Assembly (NCBI GenBank): GCA_963810055.1
Contig: CAWEME010000012.1
Location: forward strand, 186,001-250,000
DNA: 64,000 nucleotides
Direction: 5' to 3'
Origin: REEB95 sp963810055
GTDB taxonomy: Bacteria; Pseudomonadota; Alphaproteobacteria; ATCC43930; CGMCC-115725
This document shows, one piece after another, positions 46,556-54,941 of this stretch (position 1 is its first letter; every line of letters starts with the position of its first letter). The position numbers and the translations under genes are program-made. Under the pieces are notes generated by a model. That model did not search any database, was not told where the DNA came from, and saw nothing but the letters and a program-made list of their open reading frames with translations.

Positions 46556-46796
46556 ATCGCTTCTTCAGTTCGGTTGTTAAAGTTGTTACCGAATGAAGGA
46601 CCAACCTGGGATTTGAACTCGAGAACCGCGAGTAACATGCCATCGCGCACAATAAACATGTCCCACTCTTTGGTCGGTCGGAAGTAACCCGGTAAGCGGT
46701 GAAACTGAACCCGAGAGCGCAACCCTTGCCCTGGAGCGTGAGGTGCGCCGTTAGACTCCGCCTGAAAATCAAGAGGCCCTGGTGGCGAACGACCAC
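46551..46796 (-). pseudogene. Remnant of a XhoI/PaeR7I-type restriction endonuclease
   Basis: A conserved core of the XhoI family is left in two frames: LLIFRRSLTAHLTL, then LPGYFRPTKEWDMFIVRDG, LAVLEFKSQVGPSFGNN and FNNRTEEA. The D and E-x-K residues of the PD-(D/E)xK active site are in EWD and LEFKS. Both the N-terminal and the C-terminal two thirds are missing. The coding similarity stops exactly where the left direct repeat begins. No partner methyltransferase is nearby, so this is a non-functional relic. Confidence 0.75.
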
Positions 46797-46872
46797 ACTA
46801 CGCCGCGTTCGTCTGCCCTCAGGGCTTTAGCTTGATCTAGTATTTATTGGCGGGCATGTTGCTTCTCGAAGT

Positions 46873-47064
46873 CTAGCACCTGCAACCGGGAGGGCTATGT
46901 GGACACCAACAACCATCCGATTTCATGAGTGCATCGAGTTGAGTACTGACTTCCTTACTTAATTTTCCCGCATGTTTCTCGATATCATCGTTGTTCAGCT
47001 TCATCATTCCTTTCTTGATGAGCTCCTGTACCAGTTTTTCAGCACCTTCTCTCTTTGTCTGCAT
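46873..47064 (-). CDS. Putative RiPP precursor peptide with C-terminal CWC–x6–CRC core
   Basis: A 63-residue peptide. It has a long, charged, helical N-terminal leader (MQTKREGAEKLVQELIKKGM, KLNNDDIEKHAGKLSKEV) and a short C-terminal core SDGCWCPHSPPGCRC with all four cysteines of the protein (52, 54, 61, 63) in a symmetric C-x-C–6–C-x-C pattern. ATG 47064 has GGAG eight bases upstream; an in-frame TTG six bases earlier is too close to the Shine-Dalgarno. It lies 71 bp downstream of a radical SAM/SPASM gene on the same strand, the classic precursor–maturase arrangement. It could be a ranthipeptide- or sactipeptide-like thioether peptide or carry C–C crosslinks at Trp53. The family is not recognised. 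Confidence 0.75.
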   Translation of the reverse strand: MQTKREGAEKLVQELIKKGMMKLNNDDIEKHAGKLSKEVSTQLDALMKSDGCWCPHSPPGCRC

Positions 47065-47135
47065 TTGCAATTCTCCTTTGCTGTCGGGTGGTTATGTTGC
47101 CAGTTTTTCGTAGAAATGCGCTGAGATGGCGTAAA

Positions 47136-48437
47136 TCATGATGTTGCCCAACTTACTAGGTTCCGCAGTTTCTCCACTTGGTCTTCCTTAGAACAAGCAG
47201 GTTTGAATTTGCTGCCGGCGAGCTTCTTATTGACGATCCTGCAAGTTCCCCCACATGCTTTCCGGAGGTCGCAGCCTTTGCACGTCTCCATGTGTCCCAC
47301 CTGGTGCCGCTTGGCCAGCGCCCGAATCCGAGGGAAAAACTGTTGGATTGGCGTGTCATCAATGTGGCCAATTATCCCTTCGAGGAGATGGCAAGGGTAA
47401 ATATGTCCGTCAGGGCCTACGACAAGTTGCTCACAGTATCCGCAACCAGGGCTTTCATGGATGATCTTCCTTGCCGAGGTTTTATTGGCTTCGTCGACCA
47501 ATGCTAAGAGTTTGAAGCGAATTCGCTCAATGTTAAGCCCATCATGCAGATCATACCCACGGCCGTGTCGACATACCCCCATGCCGATGTGGTACTTCAG
47601 CCCGGATCCCTCGTATCGTTCAGCAAAACGCAGAAACTCATCCTCAATCGCCCGCCAGTTTTGAGCCATTGCGGTAATACCTACCTGGACTTTGATCGGG
47701 GTCTTAACGAGTAGATCGAGAGCACGGAGGATCTTCTTATAAGTACCCTTGCCCCTGATGATATCATTGGATTTTTCCTCTGGGCTCCCTAGGCTGATCT
47801 GAAGTCCGCTCAAGGTCGCGCTGAGTACATCGATATACTTTGGAACCAGAAGCCCGTTCGTGAGTATCCGAGTTGATAACCCACTCTTCTTAGCGCATTC
47901 AAGTAGAGCCCCGCAGTCGGCTCGCACCAGTGGTTCTCCGCCCGTAATTAAGAGATTAATTCCGCCGACGTTGGCAAACTCCTCTATCAAAGCTTTCCAA
48001 CGGGCTGTCGGCAGTTCATTATCCGATCGGCATCCCGGTCCTGAATCTGAGTAGCAGTGGATGCAGCGCAGTTGACACTTTTTGGTGATGTGAAATCGGG
48101 CAAACTTCTCCGGATTTAACGTGTAGGTGTATACATCACCCCTGATGCCCCGAACAAATCCCCAACGTGCCGCCTTGACGATGACACTGCGAACTAAATC
48201 CCATTGCTTGAGAATGGCCTCTTCATCTGATTCTGTAGAAAGACGGAGCAGTACGCCCGCCGGAGAGATGCGAGATTTCAAGAGTTCGAAGATATGATGT
48301 TCTTTTTCATCCAATACGAGGAGCGTTCCTTTCGCCGGGGCGATCCAAGTATATCTGTCATCTACTTTGCTGCACTTAATATTAGAGATCAATGGAAGCT
48401 TGCGATGAAGTGATAATAGGCTCAAGTTCCCATTCAT
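47136..48437 (-). CDS. Radical SAM/SPASM peptide maturase
   Basis: A 433-residue enzyme. The N-terminal about 100 residues (YTWIAPAKGTLLVLDEKEHH and following helices) resemble a PqqD-like peptide-binding domain. The radical SAM core starts with ITKKCQLRCIHCYSDSG, where Cys121, 125 and 128 bind the [4Fe-4S] cluster, followed by LLITGGEPLVRADC (SAM contact). The C-terminal SPASM domain has eight cysteines (332, 335, 349, 386, 389, 395, 399, 415) for auxiliary clusters. Such enzymes install thioether or carbon–carbon links in ribosomal peptides. ATG 48437 is chosen over an upstream TTG at 48452. The base composition is clearly lower in GC than the chromosome around. Intact. Confidence 0.88.
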   Translation of the reverse strand: MNGNLSLLSLHRKLPLISNIKCSKVDDRYTWIAPAKGTLLVLDEKEHHIFELLKSRISPAGVLLRLSTESDEEAILKQWDLVRSVIVKAARWGFVRGIRGDVYTYTLNPEKFARFHITKKCQLRCIHCYSDSGPGCRSDNELPTARWKALIEEFANVGGINLLITGGEPLVRADCGALLECAKKSGLSTRILTNGLLVPKYIDVLSATLSGLQISLGSPEEKSNDIIRGKGTYKKILRALDLLVKTPIKVQVGITAMAQNWRAIEDEFLRFAERYEGSGLKYHIGMGVCRHGRGYDLHDGLNIERIRFKLLALVDEANKTSARKIIHESPGCGYCEQLVVGPDGHIYPCHLLEGIIGHIDDTPIQQFFPRIRALAKRHQVGHMETCKGCDLRKACGGTCRIVNKKLAGSKFKPACSKEDQVEKLRNLVSWATS

Positions 48438-48515
48438 CTTGGTTTCTCGCAACTATGGAGGCAAAACAGTAGGGTTTAAATACGAATCTACTTTTTGACT
48501 TCAAACACGGTAATG

Positions 48516-48559
48516 ACATTACGCCTGTCCCGCCCGTTCGCGACATTGATCTAGATCAA
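48516..48559 (-). promoter_or_regulatory. FNR/FixK-box promoter of the RiPP operon
   Basis: A perfect palindrome TTGATCTAGATCAA (48546–48559) matches the FNR/FixK consensus TTGAT-N4-ATCAA. On the minus strand TAATGT (48521–48516) lies where a -10 box is expected if the palindrome is centred at about -41.5, placing the start near 48511, about 75 bases before the maturase ATG. This is class II activator geometry, suggesting activation under low oxygen. Confidence 0.72.
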
Positions 48560-48600
48560 CTAATCCCGAATGGGTGTTGCTAACCTTTTTTCAAATATGA

Positions 48601-48780
48601 ACGGTGGCGACTGGCGCCCTGCACCGGCATTCTTTCCTCGGCCTGGCTGTTCGGCGAGGTCTTTCCCCCGGCGCGTTACGCCGGCATGGCGCTGATCCTG
48701 GCCGGGCTCGCCGTGATCTTGCTGCCGGGCGCCAAGCCGCCGGTGCAAACCGAGCCGTTTGCGTGATTACGGTATTAGGT
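48601..48780 (+). repeat. eamA 3'-end repeat, copy 2 (truncated gene fragment)
   Basis: About 165 bp nearly identical to the end of eamA (from ACGGTGGCG, with a 13-base internal deletion, through TTCGGCGAGGTCTTTCCCCC to the stop and GGTATTAGGT). Only four substitutions are seen in the shared last 146 bases. No start, so a non-coding relic. It separates cassette 1 from cassette 2. Confidence 0.92.
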
Positions 48781-48799
48781 AGCCTTTGTACAAATGTAT

Positions 48800-49126
48800 C
48801 TAACTGGTTTTAAAGCCTTTTCTAATCCACCACCAGATTTTCACCGCGAGATAGATAGCAAGCCATGCCAGCGGGATAGGAACAAAAGAAATTATAGCGA
48901 CGTTCCCCCAGCTTCCTTCAAGTTGGAGATCGAAACTCTGCTTGGATTCTAATGAACAATCTCTTTTGTCTCCCAGATGACTATTAGCGAAATCGCAAAC
49001 GTCGTAGGCTGCGCTTGCTACGTTGGCTGCGCGCTCAATATCGGCGGTGCGTTGATAATACCCGGCACCAAGCATCCACGCGACCGAAAGAACTATACCG
49101 ACGCGCTGCCATCCCCCGAGGCGCAT
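48800..49126 (-). CDS. Small membrane protein with two hydrophobic segments, unknown
   Basis: A 108-residue protein. It has an N-terminal hydrophobic helix (QRVGIVLSVAWMLGAGYY), a soluble middle with three cysteines (VCDFANSHLGDKRDCSLESK) and a C-terminal helix (NVAIISFVPIPLAWLAIYLA) with a basic tail. ATG 49126 follows GAGAGG by 5 bases. It lies directly after the eamA copy 2. A 22-bp sequence upstream of it (49144–49165) recurs upstream of another small membrane gene (52319–52543), as if promoter and start region had been duplicated. No family recognised. Confidence 0.6.
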   Translation of the reverse strand: MRLGGWQRVGIVLSVAWMLGAGYYQRTADIERAANVASAAYDVCDFANSHLGDKRDCSLESKQSFDLQLEGSWGNVAIISFVPIPLAWLAIYLAVKIWWWIRKGFKTS

Positions 49127-49143
49127 GATCCCTCTCCGTGTCT

Positions 49144-49165
49144 ATGCGGCGAGGATAGGACGGCT
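49144..49165. repeat. 22-bp direct repeat shared with 52542–52563
   Basis: ATGCGGCGAGGATAGG followed by ACGGCT; the other copy has GCGGCT (one mismatch). Each copy lies at the 5' side of a minus-strand small membrane protein gene of the island. Confidence 0.7.
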
Positions 49166-49375
49166 CAGGGATAGCGCCTAGCTAGTCTTGCGGCGTACCC
49201 GGTCCATTTGATGCCACGCCCGTATTTTCGTCCGAATAAAGTTTTGGTCGCTCGTTTCTATATACTTGGCGAAATCAAATATCTGGCCACGCTATGCGCG
49301 CCGGTTATAACCCGTATTGGGTGTGCCGCCGCGACGGTATCCGTCTGCCGAGGGATGATGAGTTATGAAAGCTAT

Positions 49376-50026
49376 TTAGACACGTTTGCCAGCCCCTTTG
49401 GCGGGGGGAATTGGTTCCGTAGCTCGTTTGAGCATAGCGGGCAGTGTGAAAGCGTAGGTCAAAAACATTTCTGCGAAAACGTGGAGTTCTTTGGCGTCTG
49501 CCTCCGAATATTCTTCTGGCTCGTGTACCGCATCATTAGCCTCAAGCCGAACGTGCTGCGCCCATTTCTTCATTGCTGGCGTAGCAACGCTTTCGGGAAG
49601 CCGCTCAATCCGCTCTTTCAAATTGATTCCTTTCGGCGCGTCTTTATCAATCGCGCGCGCAGACAGTTCAATTGCGCGGCGGAACATGGCGACGGCGGCA
49701 TTAGCCCCTCCCTTTCGTCCCAAATTATCAAGACCAGAAAGAAAAGCAGCCTGTACTGTGCCGGGTACATCAGCCGGAGCCTTCATTCCAACCAGTTTCG
49801 GATAGGTGTCCACGATTCCGCCGGAAAAAGGAGCCTGATCATTTATCCAATAATTAATGGGATCAGGGGTGCTACTCACAACGGCAATAATTCCCTGTCC
49901 GCATCCTTGGCATTGCAAAAATAGAAGGCTTGCAGGGAAACCGGGGCGCAACTCTGCAAGGCCCCTCGGAGAAAATCCGATCTTTTCAGCCCGGCAATGC
50001 GGGCATTCCAGCGTGAGCTGCGCCAT
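49376..50026 (-). CDS. DUF4145-domain protein with N-terminal zinc ribbon
   Basis: A 216-residue protein. Two CxxC pairs (Cys8/11 in ECPHCRAEK, Cys39/42 in QCQGCGQG) form a zinc ribbon. The rest is helical with the DUF4145 pattern (NAAVAMFRRAIELSARAIDK, LKERIERLPE, WAQHVRLEANDAVHEPEEYS, LHVFAEMFLTYAFTLP). DUF4145 is found alone or fused to restriction and other defence proteins, and its role is not known. It is upstream of the small membrane gene and 198 bp downstream of the HNH-like gene, all on the minus strand. Intact. Confidence 0.78.
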   Translation of the reverse strand: MAQLTLECPHCRAEKIGFSPRGLAELRPGFPASLLFLQCQGCGQGIIAVVSSTPDPINYWINDQAPFSGGIVDTYPKLVGMKAPADVPGTVQAAFLSGLDNLGRKGGANAAVAMFRRAIELSARAIDKDAPKGINLKERIERLPESVATPAMKKWAQHVRLEANDAVHEPEEYSEADAKELHVFAEMFLTYAFTLPAMLKRATEPIPPAKGAGKRV

Positions 50027-50224
50027 GGAATATAACTCCTGTATTTCTGCGGTCGCGCAAATCTTACGTTCGAACGAACCGCTTAGTTCATTAGCAACAA
50101 TCTTATTTGACCACTATAGAGCGCTTTCCTCCAATAACGAAAAAGAAGCTTACGTTATAGCACTTATTGGTGGGTTACTAATTGAGCGAGCAAGGAGGCG
50201 CGCGTGAGTGTGCCCCGAAAAAGA

Positions 50225-51118
50225 TCACGCAAAATCTTCCGGCCGAAAGACATCGGGCGAATTGATGTACCGCTCAAGCGCGCTCGTAAGATCGTCAATG
50301 TATGTGTCTGTGACGAAAAGGGGTGGCGGCCACATGATTATGGAGTTATCGAGCGGCCAGAGCCGGTGGAGCGGACCGAGCCGTCCGAGTACAAAATGGT
50401 TGAAGATAGCGGGATCAGTGGTGGCGTTCAGATGGATGAGAAGACGCCCTATACCCCATGTTACCGCTTGAAGATTACGCGCCCGAGTAGCCGTGTTTGG
50501 TGGTGGCGGAAGCGTCGGGGTAATTCCTAATCCCGTTGCGTGTCGGTGAAAAGAAGTGACCCATTTTTCGCCGCGTTGCATCGCTATCCAAATACGGAAC
50601 CCATCAGGAATTTTTCGCGACCGCATGAATTCGCTGCGTATGGCTTGATCAAAGATTGGATCAGCCGGATGTCCACTGTAAGCAACATGCTCTGCCACGA
50701 GCAGTTTCATAACAATCCATTCGGTAATTTTTTGGCGAGCAGACGCAACGAGGAAAGTAGAAGTACCGCTAATCAGCGGGATTAGAAACGGTTGCGCTTC
50801 CGTCTCTAGCGTTCCCATCCATCCAGAATTGCATGAGTTACAGACGACTTTGATGGTCTTAGTGGATACGGTTCCTTGGCGAGTACGGTCGAAGCGAGTG
50901 ACCGTATTATCCATGCGTCTCTTAAATATCGCTTTGAATTCATTATATTGTGCGCCACCGATGTAATCATCGCCCGTGGGCAAAAGATTCTTTTCAGTCA
51001 TCCAATCAGACCAAAGATGCTCCCCGCTCATCTGAATACCGGCTTGACCAGCAATTCCTTCGCAAAAAATACATTTCCCTGGCGGCTTTAGATTTATGCG
51101 TTTTGGCTTTTTGGACAT
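50225..51118 (-). CDS. HNH-like zinc-finger nuclease family protein (putative)
   Basis: A 297-residue protein. The N-terminal part has CxxC (Cys16/19 in GKCIFCEG), then SGEHLWSDWM with Glu33-His34, and later VVCNSCNSGWMGTLE with Cys93/Cys96. This spacing of two cysteine pairs around an E-H motif is that of treble-clef HNH-type folds, where the His would be catalytic and the cysteines bind zinc. The C-terminal 180 residues (WIVMKLLVAEHVAYSGHPAD, AVTWGIGRLLIHLNATTDPA) have no motif I recognise. Proteins of this look are frequent in genomic islands. Nuclease activity is inferred. Intact; it starts 36 bases from eamA copy 3. Confidence 0.68.
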   Translation of the reverse strand: MSKKPKRINLKPPGKCIFCEGIAGQAGIQMSGEHLWSDWMTEKNLLPTGDDYIGGAQYNEFKAIFKRRMDNTVTRFDRTRQGTVSTKTIKVVCNSCNSGWMGTLETEAQPFLIPLISGTSTFLVASARQKITEWIVMKLLVAEHVAYSGHPADPIFDQAIRSEFMRSRKIPDGFRIWIAMQRGEKWVTSFHRHATGLGITPTLPPPPNTATRARNLQAVTWGIGRLLIHLNATTDPAIFNHFVLGRLGPLHRLWPLDNSIIMWPPPLFVTDTYIDDLTSALERYINSPDVFRPEDFA

Positions 51119-51153
51119 TTAATCAGCCCATGAATAAATCGACAAATGACCAA

Positions 51154-51279
51154 TACGGCGGGGTCTTTCCCCCGGCGCGTTACGCCAGCATGGCGCTGAT
51201 CCTGGCCAGGCTCGCCGTGATCTTGCTGCCGGGCGCCAAGCCGCCGGTGCAAACCGAGCCTTTCGCCTGATTCCTGGCC
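51154..51279 (+). repeat. eamA 3'-end repeat, copy 3 (short fragment)
   Basis: About 118 bp from CGGCGGGGTCTTTCCCCC to the eamA stop TGA (51268–51270) and a few bases beyond. It differs from copy 1 by about six substitutions. It separates cassette 2 from cassette 3. Confidence 0.9.
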
Positions 51280-51354
51280 GATATCCTCCATAGGACAAGC
51301 CTAATATAATCGGGAAACCCCAAGCATATTCGGGGAGGCAATTAGAGGTTGCTA

Positions 51355-52239
51355 ATGGCCCGTTTCCGTCGCTTTTGGCCATTGTTATTTGTAGCCGCAG
51401 CACTTTGTGGCGCGATATGGGGCGCATGGTCATCGGCTCGCGCGCCACGCATAGATCAACATACCGCAGCCAATTACGAAAATAATAGGAATCCCAATCC
51501 CAAAGATAAGGGGAGCATCACACTCATCGCATGGGCTAGTGCGAACCACGATGCTATCGAGGCTATCTCCGCACTCGGCTCTTTTGTATTTGCTGGTGTT
51601 TTGGGTATTTCCACTCTCATGCTGTGGCGTGCCACTCGTAAGGCCGCTAAGGCTGGCCGGGACAGCGCGGACATTGCTCGCCGCGCCCTGACTGAACTGG
51701 AACAACCGTTTCTCGTCTTTTCTGTTAAGAACACTGGCCTGTTTGTCGATATAAGGGGAGTAGTTAGTCCTAATGAATTTCTCGTTTCTCATTTTGAAAA
51801 TATTGGACGCACCCCCGCTGTCTTGATCGAACATTGCGACAACGTTTTGGTAGTGGAAAGAAAACAATGCTGGCCGACACCCATTGATCCAAATGCCCCA
51901 GTTGTTGGGCTGGCACATCACACTACTTTCCCGGTTGGGATGGCTGTCGGGGCGCAACTCAACTACACGGTTAAGGAAAACATGATCCGCAAACCTCTGG
52001 AAGACCCCCACTGGTCCGGGTTTGCCAAGAGTAGCGGTAATCGGGATCATCTTTTCGTTTATGGTTTCATTCGGTATCGCGACATCTTTGGGAGTCGCTA
52101 CATCATGGGCTATTGCTCGATTTTCGATGTCATACGCAATCGCTTCGTTCCAATGGGCGACACCAAGTACAATTATTTCCGAAAGGAGGAGGAGATCACC
52201 GGCCTGTCTCAGCCAGCGCCAAATTTGCCAGTGAGTTAG
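51355..52239 (+). CDS. Two-helix membrane protein with a cytoplasmic or periplasmic C-terminal domain, unknown
   Basis: A 294-residue protein. It has helix 1 at residues 8–24 (FWPLLFVAAALCGAIWGAW), a polar loop (NNRNPNPKDKGS), helix 2 (AISALGSFVFAGVLGISTLM), a short coiled segment (RKAAKAGRDSADIARRALTE) and a beta-rich domain of about 170 residues (FLVFSVKNTGLFVDIRGVVS, FVYGFIRYRDIFGSRYIMGY). This architecture is common for alphaproteobacterial accessory proteins without known function. ATG 51355 has AGAGG six bases upstream. The gene points the same way as eamA, opposite to cassettes 1 and 2. Intact. Confidence 0.72.
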   Translation: MARFRRFWPLLFVAAALCGAIWGAWSSARAPRIDQHTAANYENNRNPNPKDKGSITLIAWASANHDAIEAISALGSFVFAGVLGISTLMLWRATRKAAKAGRDSADIARRALTELEQPFLVFSVKNTGLFVDIRGVVSPNEFLVSHFENIGRTPAVLIEHCDNVLVVERKQCWPTPIDPNAPVVGLAHHTTFPVGMAVGAQLNYTVKENMIRKPLEDPHWSGFAKSSGNRDHLFVYGFIRYRDIFGSRYIMGYCSIFDVIRNRFVPMGDTKYNYFRKEEEITGLSQPAPNLPVS

Positions 52240-52318
52240 CCCGCTACCTAATACCGATCACTGCCCCATTGCCGCGGCTTTCTTTAGCCGTCGCGCAAAG
52301 GCCCGGATTCGGCCGGAG

Positions 52319-52543
52319 CTAGTAGGACGCGATAATCAACATGATGCCGATGATCAGCCCCCCGATCCAGGCCCAGCCGATTTTCCTGGCCCGGGCCATC
52401 AGGGGCGTTATCGGGTGAGAACCGAAGATCGCCGACAGCCTTTTCCAGAGACGCCCCAGGGTAATCGCCAGCATGACGGCGCTGAGCGCGGTCAGCAAAA
52501 AGCCGATAACACGCAGGGCGATGAGTTCCGGCGAATCGCTCAT
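52319..52543 (-). CDS. Small two-helix membrane protein, unknown
   Basis: A 74-residue protein with two hydrophobic helices (RVIGFLLTALSAVMLAITLG and WAWIGGLIIGIMLIIASY at the very C-terminus) joined by a basic loop (RLWKRLSAIFGSH, MARARK). The start region carries the 22-bp repeat also found before the small membrane gene at 48800–49126. High GC unlike the other island genes, so it may belong to the old chromosome. Confidence 0.6.
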   Translation of the reverse strand: MSDSPELIALRVIGFLLTALSAVMLAITLGRLWKRLSAIFGSHPITPLMARARKIGWAWIGGLIIGIMLIIASY

Positions 52544-52563
52544 GCGGCGAGGATAGGGCGGCT
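52542..52563. repeat. 22-bp direct repeat shared with 49144–49165
   Basis: ATGCGGCGAGGATAGG followed by GCGGCT, one mismatch to the other copy. It overlaps the start codon of the small membrane gene on the minus strand. Confidence 0.7.
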
Positions 52564-52570
52564 TCGCGAT

Positions 52571-52604
52571 GGTCGCAAACGCAGCTAAGCTTTGGGCGCT
52601 TTCC
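52571..52604. repeat. Right direct repeat of the accessory island (34 bp)
   Basis: GGTCGCAAACGC then AGCTAAGCTTTG and GCGCTTTCC. Partner of 46522–46555. It contains the stop codon and last codons (KAPKA) of the small basic gene. Confidence 0.75.
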
Positions 52605-52683
52605 GTGCGGCGATGCGCTGCCGGCGCAATTCCATCTTCCGGCGCTTCTTCCGTTGCTGACCTTTGCGATGAGCCTTTTTCAT
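52585..52683 (-). CDS. Very small basic protein (32 residues)
   Basis: MKKAHRKGQQRKKRRKMELR… ending RKAPKA; about half of all residues are Lys or Arg. ATG 52683 follows AGGAGA at a 5-base distance, which supports translation. The charge suggests RNA or ribosome binding, but no family is recognised. Its last codons are the right direct repeat of the island, and a second copy of that end lies after eamA at 46522–46555. Before the island entered, the gene was probably the convergent neighbour of eamA. Confidence 0.55.
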   Translation of the reverse strand: MKKAHRKGQQRKKRRKMELRRQRIAARKAPKA

Positions 52684-52884
52684 GTTCTCTCCTGTCGGTT
52701 CCCGATTTTGGCGGGGCATGGTAGCCCAAAATCCCCGGCAAGGTTGCGACCGCTGCGTTTGCCGCCCAATACCGCCGATAACCGCCCGATAACCGCCTGA
52801 TAACCGTTCGCTTCCGGCCCGCTTGTCCCGCCCCCCGGGGGCGAATAGATTAATCGAAACAACGGGTTTTTCAGGGAGTGCGCG

Positions 52885-54837
<1,953 letters not shown>

Positions 54838-54897
54838 GGCGGGCGAATCCTGCGCCGGGTCTTTATAAATCGGGATGGGCGAGCAATTGCTGATCCA

Positions 54898-54924
54898 TGT
54901 CCGCTTTGCGCCCATAAGCGGACA
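54898..54924. repeat. Palindromic TGTCCG repeat, copy 1
   Basis: TGTCCGCTT (54898–54906) / AAGCGGACA (54916–54924), a perfect 9-bp inverted repeat with the loop TGCGCCCAT. A close relative lies at 56135–56160 on the other side of the regulator gene pair. Confidence 0.72.
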
Positions 54925-54941
54925 GCGCGCCTCATAAGCGA

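Noticed and set aside
50025..50207. A 60-codon plus-strand frame between the DUF4145 and HNH-like genes (MEYNSCISAVAQILRSNEPL…)
   Set aside because: Coding-like in the middle, but it has no ribosome binding site, its ATG overlaps the DUF4145 start, and the space is needed for that gene's promoter. Too weak to annotate.
46333..51279. Idea that the repeated eamA ends are integron attC sites
   Set aside because: The repeats are plain coding sequence of eamA, lack the paired R'/R'' core sites and hairpin structure of attC, and no integron integrase is present.
46522..52604. Search for a phage or transposon integrase in the island
   Set aside because: No tyrosine or serine recombinase or DDE transposase motif was seen in any island gene, and no terminal inverted repeats at the borders.
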